From contig NZ_JACVFB010000010.1 of the NCBI RefSeq assembly GCF_014529945.1, forward strand, positions 62,001 through 126,000: a stretch of DNA of 64,000 bases. Direction: 5' to 3'. This document shows, piece by piece, positions 17,422 through 25,464 of the stretch (positions are counted from its first letter, which is position 1; the number at the start of each line of letters is the position of its first letter). Under the pieces are notes generated by a model that saw only the letters and a program-made list of their open reading frames with translations, had not been told where the DNA came from and ran no database searches. The position numbers and the translations under genes are program-made. The stretch is from Chitinophaga varians (GTDB taxonomy: Bacteria; Bacteroidota; Bacteroidia; Chitinophagales; Chitinophagaceae).

Positions 17422-19339
17422 GGATCTCCAGTTTTCCGTGCTTACGCAATTCATATTCTTTTGTCATGAGGAAGATCAGCGGGGTGACCAGCAAGATATG
17501 CGTGGACGAGGTGAGTACGCCGCCGATCATAGGCAGTACGATGGGTTTCATCACATCAGTACCTACGCCGTTGGCCCACAGTACCGGTACCAGTCCGAAG
17601 AGGGACACGCATACGGTCATCAGTTTGGGACGGAGCCTTTTAGCGGCGCCATAGATCACCTGTATCCGCAGGTCTTCCCGCGTGATGGTCTCAGCGCTGT
17701 TGCCTTTCTGTTTCACCAGCTGCTGCATGGCATCGTTGAGATAGATGACCATCACGATACCCGTTTCCACCGCGATGCCGAAGAGGGCGATGAAACCCAC
17801 GGCCACCGCTACTGACAGGTTTACGCCCCAGAAATAAATCATATAGGCGCCACCGATAAGCGCGAAAGGCACGGTGATAAGGCTCAGGAAAGCCTCGCGG
17901 ATGGAATGGAAAGCGAAGTAGAGTGAAAAGAAAATGATGATCAGCACTACCGGCGCAATCCATAACAGTGTCTGCTGGCCACGGATCAGGTTTTCGTACT
18001 GGCCGCTCCATTCCAGATAGTAGCCCTGTGGCAGGATATTTTGTGCCTGTCCCATTTTGTTGATGGCCTCCTGCACGGTGCTGCCGAGGTCACGGCCACG
18101 TACGTTGAACAGTACGGCGCCCCGCAGCATGGCATTGTCGGAAGTGATCATCGGCGGGCCGTCGGTGAATTTTACGTCAGCTACGGCGGACAAAGGAACT
18201 TCGCCGGTGGCGGCAGACATGATCGGAATGCGGCGGATACGCTCTACACTGTTGCGGTAGTCTTGTGCCAGCCGCACACTGATAGAGAAACGTTGCCGCC
18301 CTTCGATGGTGTTGCCGATGGGAGCGCCACCCAGCGCGGTTTCTACCGTCTGGTTCACATCATCAACATTAAGGCCATAGCGGGCCAGGTCTGCCCGGCG
18401 AACGGTGATATCGAGGTATTTACCGCCGGTAACGGGTTCTACGTACAGGTCGGTGATACCGGGCGTGCCTTCCAGCGCTTTCCGTACTTTTTCAGAAACA
18501 GCGGCGATGGTGTCCAGCTGCTGACCATACACTTTCACGCCTACGTCCGTACGAATACCGGTGGCCAGCATGTTGATACGGTTGATGATGGGCTGTGTCC
18601 AGCCGTTTACCACACCAGGTATCTGTAACTTAGCGTCCAGCTCATCGATGATGTCTTTTTTCGTTTTGCCTTCCCGCCATTGTGATGTAGGTTTCAGCAT
18701 AATGATGGTTTCGATCATGCTGATGGGGGAGTTGTCGGTAGCGGTGCTGGCGCGGCCCGCCTTACCCAGCACTTTCTCTACTTCCGGTACCGATTTGATG
18801 ATCTTGTCCTGTACCTGCAGGATTCGTTTGGCTTCTGCGTTGGAGATATCGGGAAGGGTAACGGGCATAAACAGAATGCTCTGTTCATCCAGCGGCGGCA
18901 TAAACTCGCTGCCCAGGCTTTTCAGCAGCGGGATGGTGATCACCAGTGCAATCACGTTGATAGCGATGGTGGTCTTACGCCATTTTAATACGCCTTTGAT
19001 AATAGGTTCGTATATGCGTTCCAGCAACCGGTTGACCGGATTGGCATTGTCGGGCCGGAATTTGCCCTTCATAAAGAAGGAGATCAGGACAGGCGCCAGC
19101 GTGATGACCAGCAGGGCGTCCATGATCATGATAAATGTTTTCGTATAGGCCAGCGGGTGAAAGAGCTTGCCTTCCTGTCCGGTCAACATAAACACCGGCA
19201 GGAAAGAGGTAATGATGATGATGGTGGCGAAAAATACGCCACGCGACACCTGCTTGCTTGACTGCTCGATGACTTTCAGCCTTTCTTCTTCGCTGATCCA
19301 CTGTGGTGGTTTCCTGAATATCTTTTTCAGCCAGTTCAT
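17405..19339 (-). CDS. cusA: CusA-like heavy-metal RND pump, C-terminal part (second frame)
   Basis: A 644-residue segment covering the rest of a CusA (HME family) pump after the first periplasmic half: FFATIIIITSFLPVFMLTGQEGKLF (quoted span is membrane helix 5), PLDEQSILFMPVTLPDIS, the second porter loop, and the last six helices ending at TPLIFLMTKEYE. Alone it lacks the first four helices. I begin it at the ATG at 19339 (MNWLKKIFRK), one base past the TAA of the N-terminal part; the frame itself stays open up to 19408. The two parts join in the cytoplasmic linker after TM4. Together they add up to about 1073 residues, close to a normal CusA. Confidence 0.85.
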   Translation of the reverse strand: MNWLKKIFRKPPQWISEEERLKVIEQSSKQVSRGVFFATIIIITSFLPVFMLTGQEGKLFHPLAYTKTFIMIMDALLVITLAPVLISFFMKGKFRPDNANPVNRLLERIYEPIIKGVLKWRKTTIAINVIALVITIPLLKSLGSEFMPPLDEQSILFMPVTLPDISNAEAKRILQVQDKIIKSVPEVEKVLGKAGRASTATDNSPISMIETIIMLKPTSQWREGKTKKDIIDELDAKLQIPGVVNGWTQPIINRINMLATGIRTDVGVKVYGQQLDTIAAVSEKVRKALEGTPGITDLYVEPVTGGKYLDITVRRADLARYGLNVDDVNQTVETALGGAPIGNTIEGRQRFSISVRLAQDYRNSVERIRRIPIMSAATGEVPLSAVADVKFTDGPPMITSDNAMLRGAVLFNVRGRDLGSTVQEAINKMGQAQNILPQGYYLEWSGQYENLIRGQQTLLWIAPVVLIIIFFSLYFAFHSIREAFLSLITVPFALIGGAYMIYFWGVNLSVAVAVGFIALFGIAVETGIVMVIYLNDAMQQLVKQKGNSAETITREDLRIQVIYGAAKRLRPKLMTVCVSLFGLVPVLWANGVGTDVMKPIVLPMIGGVLTSSTHILLVTPLIFLMTKEYELRKHGKLEIHEVHH

Positions 19340-19340
19340 G

Positions 19341-20630
19341 TTATTGGTTTTTTTGTTGTTCCTGCCAGCTGGCGTACCGTTCAGCCAGGTGTTTGTATGC
19401 GTTTTCACTCATGATGATCCCGTTGTCCACGATGACGCCGATGGCCAGTGCGATACCGGTAAGCGACATGATATTGGAGGAGATGCCGAAGGCATTCAGC
19501 AGCAGGAAGCTGGCGGCCAGGGTGATAGGTATCTGTATGATGATGCTGAGCGCGCTGCGCCAGTGGAAAAGGAAGATGATCACCACCACCGACACGACGA
19601 TCATCTCTTCGATCAGTGTGTGTCTGATGGAGTCCACCGATTCTTTGATCAGTTCACCGCGGTCGTACACGATATCGAATTTCACGTGGTCAGGGAGACC
19701 TTTGGAGACCTCTTTCATTTTGGCTTTCACGCGATCGATCACTTCTGCGGCATTTTCTCCGTAGCGCATCACCACGATGCCGCCTACCCGTTCGCCCTGT
19801 CCGTCCTGATCAAAGATGCCGAGGCGTGTTTCGCCGGTCATCTGCACGGTGGCCACATCGGCCACACGTATCGGAATGCTGTTCTGGGTTTTGACGGGTA
19901 TGTTGGCGATTTCATCGGCCGATTTCAGATAGCCGGAAGTTTTGATGATATAACCGATATCGCTGATTTCAAATTTGCGGCCGCCGGACTCGTTGTTGTT
20001 GGTCCGGATGGCGCTGATCACTTCCGGCACGGAGAGGCGGTAGTATAATAGTTTGTTAGGATCTACGGTGATCTGGTATTGTTTCTGGAAGCCGCCGAAG
20101 GAGGCTATTTCGCTGACGCCTTCCACGTTTTGCAGGGCGAATTTTACGTACCAGTCCTGCAGGGCGCGTTGTTCGCCGAGGTCCATCTGCGGGGCGTCGA
20201 GCGTGTACCAGAGGATGTGGCCTACGCCGGTGCCGTCAGGCCCCAGTTGCGGCGAAACACCTGTGGGCAGGGTACGGGACACGGTGCTGAGTCTTTCGAG
20301 CACTCTTTCACGGGCCCAGTAGATGTCTACATCATCCTGAAAAATGACATAGATAAAACTCATGCCGAACATGGAAGAACCGCGTACATACTTGATTTTA
20401 GGCAATCCCTGCAGGTTGGTCACCAGCGGATAGGTGATCTGGTCTTCTATCAGCTGCGGGCCGCGGCCCATCCATTCGGTGAACACGATCACCTGGTTCT
20501 CCGACAGGTCCGGAATGGCGTCGATAGGATTTTTTTTGACGGCATAGATGCCCCAGGCAAAGAGGGCGGTGGCCAGCACCAGCACAATAAAGCGGTTGCG
20601 CAGCGACCATTCGATAATTCGATGTACCAT
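19341..20630 (-). CDS. cusA: CusA-like heavy-metal RND pump, N-terminal part (first frame)
   Basis: A 429-residue segment starting MVHRIIEWSLRNRFIVLVL, the standard HME-RND N-terminus, with the first porter loop (NPIDAIPDLSENQVIV, WTR-like RVLERLSTVS) and helices 2-4 up to GIALAIGVIVDNGIIMSENAYKHL. It then stops at TAA (19341-19343) after SWQEQQKNQ. The minus strand carries A7 (19348-19354) just before the stop; with six A residues the frame would read QQKTNNMNWLKK and continue into the C-terminal part. The start is the ATG at 20630; the reading frame extends to 20762 but that stretch is Cys-rich and unlike the family. Possible readings: frameshift, slippage, split pump or sequencing error. 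Confidence 0.85.
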   Translation of the reverse strand: MVHRIIEWSLRNRFIVLVLATALFAWGIYAVKKNPIDAIPDLSENQVIVFTEWMGRGPQLIEDQITYPLVTNLQGLPKIKYVRGSSMFGMSFIYVIFQDDVDIYWARERVLERLSTVSRTLPTGVSPQLGPDGTGVGHILWYTLDAPQMDLGEQRALQDWYVKFALQNVEGVSEIASFGGFQKQYQITVDPNKLLYYRLSVPEVISAIRTNNNESGGRKFEISDIGYIIKTSGYLKSADEIANIPVKTQNSIPIRVADVATVQMTGETRLGIFDQDGQGERVGGIVVMRYGENAAEVIDRVKAKMKEVSKGLPDHVKFDIVYDRGELIKESVDSIRHTLIEEMIVVSVVVIIFLFHWRSALSIIIQIPITLAASFLLLNAFGISSNIMSLTGIALAIGVIVDNGIIMSENAYKHLAERYASWQEQQKNQ

Positions 20631-20834
20631 ATATGTTAGTTCAATGGGTACCAGAAGATAACAGCAACCGCTGCAGATACAAGGTTGCTCACAGACTGCG
20701 ATGCACAACCATAAACCCGGTATAACGGTATAGGTTACACGTTGCACAGCGGGACCAGTCATCTCCCGGAAAAAGAATAATAAAAGGGTGGTAAATCAGT
20801 AAACGGCAGGTTTACCGTGCTGAAGGAAGGGGTA

Positions 20835-21233
20835 TCACACGCGGAAAATACAATACAGGATATAGGGCTGGACCTTACCGGGGTAAGGTGGTGCATGGCT
20901 CACCGGATGCGCGGTTGCCAGCGACACTATCTTAGCAGGAGGCAACACCACATAGCTGACAGGAACGTCGGCCGCAGGCATTTGCAGAAAATGAAGCGCA
21001 TGAGCAGTTACTTTCTGGTCTTTCTCCAGCTTCACCGTTTTATGCTCGTCCTTGCAGCACTTTTTAGGGCATCCCTTGCTTAGGTCTGTCTCGCAATGAC
21101 TGCATTTTTTATTGTCCCCGTGCCACAACGCTACCTCTACCAGCTTCCCCATGCAGTAGTGCATGTGGAACGTGGCGCCGGTGGAGGTGCCTACGTACAG
21201 CAGTAGTAACAGGAGTGTGAGGACTTTCTTCAT
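20835..21233 (-). CDS. HYC_CC_PP family secreted protein
   Basis: A 132-residue exported protein: cleavable signal (KKVLTLLLLLLYVGTSTGA), then the family's named motifs in order, HYC at about 25-27 (FHMHYCMGK), a Cys cluster (KKCSHCETD, KGCPKKCC with CC at 59-60) and PP (VLPPAK, HAPPYPGK). The Cys/His pattern suggests metal binding. It is the first gene of the minus-strand Cus cluster, with a TAnnTTTG-type box only 8 bp before the start and 204 bp ahead of CusA. A role as periplasmic copper-binding accessory is inferred from residues and neighbours. Confidence 0.88.
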   Translation of the reverse strand: MKKVLTLLLLLLYVGTSTGATFHMHYCMGKLVEVALWHGDNKKCSHCETDLSKGCPKKCCKDEHKTVKLEKDQKVTAHALHFLQMPAADVPVSYVVLPPAKIVSLATAHPVSHAPPYPGKVQPYILYCIFRV

Positions 21234-21240
21234 ATGTGAG

Positions 21241-21248
21241 CAAAAGTA
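21241..21248 (-). promoter_or_regulatory. Candidate -7 promoter box for the copper cluster
   Basis: The minus strand reads TACTTTTG, a full match to TAnnTTTG, 8 bp before the HYC_CC_PP start. It implies an almost leaderless transcript for the operon. Confidence 0.45.
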
Positions 21249-21369
21249 GCCGGAAGGGCCGGAATGGTTGTTATATAATTTTAAGTTTTTTTATATTTTT
21301 TTGTGGTGATATCTGTACCGCTCCCTGTTCGCGGGCTTTTTTGTACCTTGTAATCATATCGCGCATACA

Positions 21370-22017
21370 ATGGATGCAAAATCTGATATTCTGGACTATC
21401 TCAACGCTCATTTTCCCTCACTGGACAATGCACTGAAAGTATACCTGTCAGAGATCGGGACCTTACAGCAGGTACCTGCCGGCACGGTGCTGATGCAGCA
21501 GGGCCAATATATTAAATACACGGTGCTGGTCCTGGAAGGCAGGATCAAATTATACCGGGAAGGAGAAGATATAGGCGAATTTTTTATGTATTATCTGGAA
21601 CCGGGTGATGCCTGTGCCATTTCTATGGTATGTGTGGCTTCCGGAAAAGCGAGCGAGGTAATGGCTAAAGCAGTGGAAGATGCTGTGGTGCTGATGATAC
21701 CCGTGCATTATATGGAGGCGCTGATGAAAGACCACAAAAGCTGGTACCAGTTTGTGATAGAGTCTTACCGCCGCCGCTTCGAAGAGGTGCTGGGCGTATT
21801 GGACAGCACCGTATTTAAAAACATGGACGAGCGTCTTTTATCCTATATTCGTTCCCAGGCCACCAAACTGGGCACCCAGGAGCTGAAATTAACCCACCAG
21901 GAGATCGCTACAGACCTCAACTCGTCCAGGGAGGTCGTTTCCCGTTTGCTCAAAAAAATGGAACAGAGAGGCTTTGTCAAACTCAACAGGAATTCTATAG
22001 AAGTACTGCCTGTGTAA
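21370..22017 (+). CDS. Crp/Fnr-family transcriptional regulator
   Basis: A 215-residue regulator with an N-terminal cyclic-nucleotide-binding-like beta-roll (about 20-140, GRIKLYREGEDIGEFF, PGDACAISM), a dimer helix and a C-terminal winged helix with the recognition region LTHQEIATDLNSSREVVSRLL at about 165-190 (span given, quoted in part by key residues T, E, S, R, E, V, S, R). No Fnr-type N-terminal Cys cluster for an iron-sulfur centre is seen. It heads a plus-strand sulfur module. Palindromes TGTAA-N6-TCAC(A/C) before tauE and before yeeE fit the Crp/Fnr site type, so direct control is inferred; the first of these overlaps this gene's own stop codon. Confidence 0.93.
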   Translation: MDAKSDILDYLNAHFPSLDNALKVYLSEIGTLQQVPAGTVLMQQGQYIKYTVLVLEGRIKLYREGEDIGEFFMYYLEPGDACAISMVCVASGKASEVMAKAVEDAVVLMIPVHYMEALMKDHKSWYQFVIESYRRRFEEVLGVLDSTVFKNMDERLLSYIRSQATKLGTQELKLTHQEIATDLNSSREVVSRLLKKMEQRGFVKLNRNSIEVLPV

Positions 22018-22028
22018 CCTAAGTCACA
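22013..22028. promoter_or_regulatory. Candidate Crp/Fnr-type operator before tauE
   Basis: TGTAA-CCTAAG-TCACA, one base from the perfect TGTGA-N6-TCACA palindrome. It overlaps the stop codon of the Crp/Fnr gene and lies 22 bp upstream of the tauE -7 box. Confidence 0.6.
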
Positions 22029-22049
22029 GAGTTTGCTTTGGCGGCTCCG

Positions 22050-22057
22050 TACCTTTG
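22050..22057 (+). promoter_or_regulatory. Candidate -7 promoter box for tauE
   Basis: TACCTTTG matches TAnnTTTG, 28 bp before the tauE ATG. The Crp-type palindrome at 22013-22028 is centred about 30 bp upstream, a position suited to activation near -41/-35. Confidence 0.5.
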
Positions 22058-22085
22058 TATGGACAGTAAAGCAAATGTGTAACAG

Positions 22086-22883
22086 ATGGAAATTATAGGT
22101 TATATCGCAGCGGCATTGATCGGCATATCGCTGGGTCTTATCGGTGGTGGCGGGTCTGTGCTTACCCTGCCGGTACTGGTGTATCTTTTTGGTATCAGCC
22201 CGGCGGCAGCAACGTCTTACTCGCTGTTTATTGTAGGTTCCACCAGCCTTGTAGGGGCGGTGGGCAGCTACCGGAAAAAACGGGTAAATGTGCCGGTGGC
22301 CCTGTTGTTTGGCATACCCTCTATTATCGCGGTATGGCTCACCAGGCGGTACGTGATGCCGGCCATACCGGCGGAGCTGTTTAGGGTGGGCGACTGGATA
22401 CTGACCCGCGAACTGGCAGTGATGTTATTGTTCGCCGGACTGATGTTGCTGGCTTCTTTTTCCATGATCATAGGCAGAAAGGCTGAGGAACGCGAAGCGG
22501 CGCCCATGAGTACCACCGGCAAGGTGCGGCTGGCGCTCTATGGCATGCTGATCGGCTTCGTGACAGGCCTGCTGGGCGCTGGTGGCGGATTCCTGATCAT
22601 CCCGGCGCTCATCATGATGGCGGGGCTGCCCATGAAAACGGCGGTAGGCACGTCTCTGATGATCATGGCCATGAGCACCCTCATTGGTTTTATGGGAGAC
22701 ACCGGCCATGCAGGCATCAACTGGCTACTGTTGTTGACATTGACCAGTATTGCCGTGGCAGGGGTGGTGGCCGGCGGACTGCTTTCCCGGAGGATACCGG
22801 GGGAGCGGCTCAAACATGGCTTCGGCTGGTTTGTACTGGTCATGGGCATTTACATCATCCTGCTGGAAACATTATTGAAATAA
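22086..22883 (+). CDS. TauE/SafE-family sulfite/organosulfonate exporter
   Basis: A 265-residue inner-membrane permease with about eight membrane segments in two repeats. Each repeat starts with the family's glycine motif: GISLGLIGGGGSVLTLPVLVY near residue 15 (span) and GFVTGLLGAGGGFLIIPALIM near 157 (span; the key pattern is G-x-GGG-x-(V/L)). It should move sulfite or a related sulfur anion across the inner membrane. It lies 68 bp behind the Crp/Fnr gene, with its own -7 box and operator, and 78 bp ahead of the YeeE genes. The substrate is inferred from the sulfur context. Confidence 0.92.
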   Translation: MEIIGYIAAALIGISLGLIGGGGSVLTLPVLVYLFGISPAAATSYSLFIVGSTSLVGAVGSYRKKRVNVPVALLFGIPSIIAVWLTRRYVMPAIPAELFRVGDWILTRELAVMLLFAGLMLLASFSMIIGRKAEEREAAPMSTTGKVRLALYGMLIGFVTGLLGAGGGFLIIPALIMMAGLPMKTAVGTSLMIMAMSTLIGFMGDTGHAGINWLLLLTLTSIAVAGVVAGGLLSRRIPGERLKHGFGWFVLVMGIYIILLETLLK

Positions 22884-22894
22884 GCATCCCACTG

Positions 22895-22910
22895 TGTAAC
22901 AATTGTCACC
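22895..22910. promoter_or_regulatory. Candidate Crp/Fnr-type operator before yeeE
   Basis: TGTAA-CAATTG-TCACC, the same layout as the site at 22013-22028. It lies 52 bp before the first YeeE/YedE start, with CACCTTTG (near TAnnTTTG) at 22932-22939 between. Two matching sites in front of two units of one module strengthen the case for shared control. Confidence 0.55.
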
Positions 22911-22961
22911 GTATTCGTGACCGTATTGCTACACCTTTGTAACATAAATACACATAATTAA

Positions 22962-23531
22962 ATGACAATCCTCGAATTTTTGCAACAACCCTGGCCCTGG
23001 TACATCGCAGGCCCTTTGATCGGCCTTACTGTGCCGGTACTGCTGCTGGTGGGCAACAAATCTTTTGGTATCAGTTCTTCGCTGCGGCATATCTGTGCTG
23101 CCTGCGTACCGGCGAAGGTACCTTTCTTTCAGTACGACTGGAAAAAGGAAACGTGGAACCTTCTTTTCGTAGGGGGGATCCTGTTAGGCGGTATCATCGC
23201 AGGCTCCGTGCTGGCTAATCCGGCACCGGTGGCGGTGAATCCTCAACTCGTTACGGACCTCGCACCATATGGTATTACAGATTTTCATTCGCTGGTGCCT
23301 GGTCAGCTGTTCAACTGGCCCGCGCTGTTGTCCGTTCGTGGCCTGCTGATGATGGTGGGTGGTGGTTTTCTGGTAGGTTTCGGCACCCGTTATGCCGGCG
23401 GCTGTACCAGCGGCCATGCTATCATGGGCCTGTCCACTTTGCAGTGGCCCTCGCTGGTAGCCACCATCTGTTTTATGATCGGCGGTTTTGTGATGGCTAA
23501 TCTGATACTGCCTTTTATTCTTTCATTGTAA
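22962..23531 (+). CDS. YeeE/YedE-family transporter, first half
   Basis: A 189-residue membrane protein with about five membrane segments. The motif [27 protein letters not shown] (span near 145-170; key residues GGCTSGH) is the conserved cysteine region of YeeE/YedE (TsuA-like) thiosulfate/sulfur-compound transporters, and an upstream CAACVPAK holds further cysteines. In Bacteroidota the transporter is encoded as two short proteins; the partner follows 13 bp downstream. It would import or export a sulfur compound for the sulfur-handling enzyme that follows. Confidence 0.92.
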   Translation: MTILEFLQQPWPWYIAGPLIGLTVPVLLLVGNKSFGISSSLRHICAACVPAKVPFFQYDWKKETWNLLFVGGILLGGIIAGSVLANPAPVAVNPQLVTDLAPYGITDFHSLVPGQLFNWPALLSVRGLLMMVGGGFLVGFGTRYAGGCTSGHAIMGLSTLQWPSLVATICFMIGGFVMANLILPFILSL

Positions 23532-23544
23532 TGCTGACTTTTTT

Positions 23545-23967
23545 ATGAATACATGGTTTAGTCAATTAAAATATCTGGTGATCGGTACTTTGTTCGGGAT
23601 CATCTTTGTAAAAGCAGAAGTGATCAGCTGGTTCCGTATCCAGGAGATGTTCCGGCTGCAGTCCTTTCACATGTACGGCGTTATTGGCAGTGCGGTGATG
23701 GTGGGCATGTTGTCGGTGTGGTTAATCAAAAAATTCAATATCAAAACACTGGACGGGGAAACCGTGGTGTTTCATCCTAAGAAGTTCAATAAAGGACAGA
23801 TCTACGGTGGTTTGATATTTGGTCTGGGCTGGGCCATAACCGGCGCTTGTCCGGGCCCGCTGTTCGCCCAGATCGGTGTAGGCGCTACCGTAGTCGCCGT
23901 TACTTTATTAAGTGCCATCGCCGGCACCTGGGTGTATGGCCGTTTTCGGGACCAATTACCTCATTAA
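23545..23967 (+). CDS. YeeE/YedE-family transporter, second half (DUF6691 type)
   Basis: A 140-residue membrane protein with about four segments. It carries the second conserved Cys motif, GLGWAITGACPGPLFAQIG (about 93-111), the counterpart of GGCTSGH in the first half. Together the pair matches a full-length YeeE/YedE transporter split in two. It starts 13 bp after the first half and ends 13 bp before the persulfide dioxygenase start, so the three genes are tightly coupled. Confidence 0.92.
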   Translation: MNTWFSQLKYLVIGTLFGIIFVKAEVISWFRIQEMFRLQSFHMYGVIGSAVMVGMLSVWLIKKFNIKTLDGETVVFHPKKFNKGQIYGGLIFGLGWAITGACPGPLFAQIGVGATVVAVTLLSAIAGTWVYGRFRDQLPH

Positions 23968-23980
23968 AAAACAGATAGTT

Positions 23981-25315
23981 ATGGAGATCAGACAATTTGA
24001 AGATAAAGGACTGGCACATTATGCGTACGCTGTATACAGCGAACAGGCCGGAGAAGTGATACTGATAGACCCTGCACGCGATATCACGCCTTACGTGGAA
24101 TACGCTGCCTCAAAGAAAGCAACCATCACCGGGGTGATAGAAACGCATCCGCATGCGGATTTTGTCAGCAGCCATCTGGAGCTGCATCAGACTACCGGCG
24201 CAACGATTTATTGTTCGGCGCTGGTGGGTGCGGCCTATCCGCATACCGCCTTTGATGAAGGAAAGACATTACAAATAGGAACGCTGACTTTCAAAGCCCT
24301 GAACACGCCCGGCCACTCGCCCGACAGCATCAGTATTGTGCTGGAAGAAGAAGGGACTGTAAAAGCAGTCTTCACCGGTGATACGTTGTTCATCGGCGAC
24401 TGCGGCCGTCCTGACCTGCGGGAGAAAGCCGGTAACCTCACCGCTACGCGGGCCGACCTTGCGCGGCAGATGTACCACTCCCTGCGGGAGAAGCTGATGA
24501 CATTGCCGGATGATACCTACGTGTATCCTGCCCATGGCGCGGGTACCCTGTGCGGTAAGTCGCTGAGTGATGCCAATCGCAGTACCATCGGCGCCGAGAA
24601 ACTGACCAACTGGAGTTTGCAGGAATATACCGAAGACGCATTTGTAGCGGAGCTGTTATCGCAGCAGCCCTATATCCCGAAATATTTTCCGTATGATGTG
24701 GACATCAACCGGAAAGGGGCGCCAGCCCTGGTCTCTTCACTGGAAAAAGTGCCGGCACCGGCTTCCGGTGAGGCATTGGAAAACGGTGTGCTGCTCGTAG
24801 ATACCCGTTCCGGTGCCGCTTTTAAACAAAGCCATTTGCCGCATGCGATCAATCTGCAACTGAAGGGCAAATTTGAAACGTGGCTGGGCAGCGTGGTAGC
24901 GCCAGGCGAAGCTTTTTACCTGCTGGCAGCAGATGCACAGCAGCTGAAAGAAGCGCTTCACAGGGCCGCCAGCATCGGCTATGAAAGCATGATACGCGGC
25001 GCCATGGTATATGCCGGGGGCACCGAAACAATGGCTCCTGTGCCGCTGGACCAGCTGCGCGCGCATCCGGAAGATTTTACCATCGTAGATGTGAGGATGG
25101 AGAACGAAATACAGGCAGGTGCCTTGTTGCCCGGCTCCATTGCCATTCCGCTGGACCAGCTACGGGAACGATTAAACGAAATACCGGTGAGCAAACCCGT
25201 CGTGGTACATTGCGCCGGTGGTTACCGCAGCGCTGCCGGCAGCAGCATCGTGGCAGACGCGCTGAAAGGGCAGGTACCCGTTTACGACCTCGGAGAAGAT
25301 ATCAAAACGTTTTAA
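23981..25315 (+). CDS. Persulfide dioxygenase-rhodanese fusion (MBL fold)
   Basis: A 444-residue cytoplasmic enzyme. The N-terminal metallo-beta-lactamase domain has HPHADFVSSH (His56, His58, Asp60, His65), GHSPDS (His112) and GDTLFIGDCGRPDLR (Asp134), the signature of ETHE1/CstB-like persulfide dioxygenases with one iron. The usual HxHxDH has Phe in place of the last His, as in related enzymes. One degenerate rhodanese domain (about 255-345, no active Cys seen) and one C-terminal domain with the loop HCAGGYRSA (Cys about 411) follow. It should oxidise persulfide to sulfite and transfer sulfane sulfur; the exporter upstream could remove sulfite. I start at the ATG at 23981; a longer frame overlaps yeeE. 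Confidence 0.93.
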   Translation: MEIRQFEDKGLAHYAYAVYSEQAGEVILIDPARDITPYVEYAASKKATITGVIETHPHADFVSSHLELHQTTGATIYCSALVGAAYPHTAFDEGKTLQIGTLTFKALNTPGHSPDSISIVLEEEGTVKAVFTGDTLFIGDCGRPDLREKAGNLTATRADLARQMYHSLREKLMTLPDDTYVYPAHGAGTLCGKSLSDANRSTIGAEKLTNWSLQEYTEDAFVAELLSQQPYIPKYFPYDVDINRKGAPALVSSLEKVPAPASGEALENGVLLVDTRSGAAFKQSHLPHAINLQLKGKFETWLGSVVAPGEAFYLLAADAQQLKEALHRAASIGYESMIRGAMVYAGGTETMAPVPLDQLRAHPEDFTIVDVRMENEIQAGALLPGSIAIPLDQLRERLNEIPVSKPVVVHCAGGYRSAAGSSIVADALKGQVPVYDLGEDIKTF

Positions 25316-25337
25316 GTGAACGAATATAAATCCACCT

Positions 25338-25366
25338 GCGGCCCGGCTCTCCGGGCCGCTTTTTTA
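25338..25366 (+). terminator. Rho-independent terminator of the sulfur module
   Basis: GCGGCCCGG (25338-25346) pairs perfectly with CCGGGCCGC (25351-25359) around CTCT, then TTTTTTATTTTT. It lies 23 bp after the dioxygenase stop. Confidence 0.9.
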
Positions 25367-25435
25367 TTTTTAGTTATCTGGTATTTTTACAGATTTATAC
25401 AAAGATTATACAGGAAAAAGAGCGGGTGGTTGAGT

Positions 25436-25443
25436 TACATTTG
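25436..25443 (+). promoter_or_regulatory. Candidate -7 promoter box for the MDR oxidoreductase
   Basis: TACATTTG matches TAnnTTTG, 22 bp before the ATG at 25465. No clear -33 element. Confidence 0.4.
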
Positions 25444-25464
25444 TATCAAATCATCCTCAACAAC

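Noticed and set aside
19340-19408. Starting the CusA C-terminal part at the upstream Met (19408)
   Set aside because: That segment overlaps the N-terminal part out of frame and reads as TWLNGTPAGRNNKK, without similarity to CusA; the ATG at 19339 begins conserved linker sequence.
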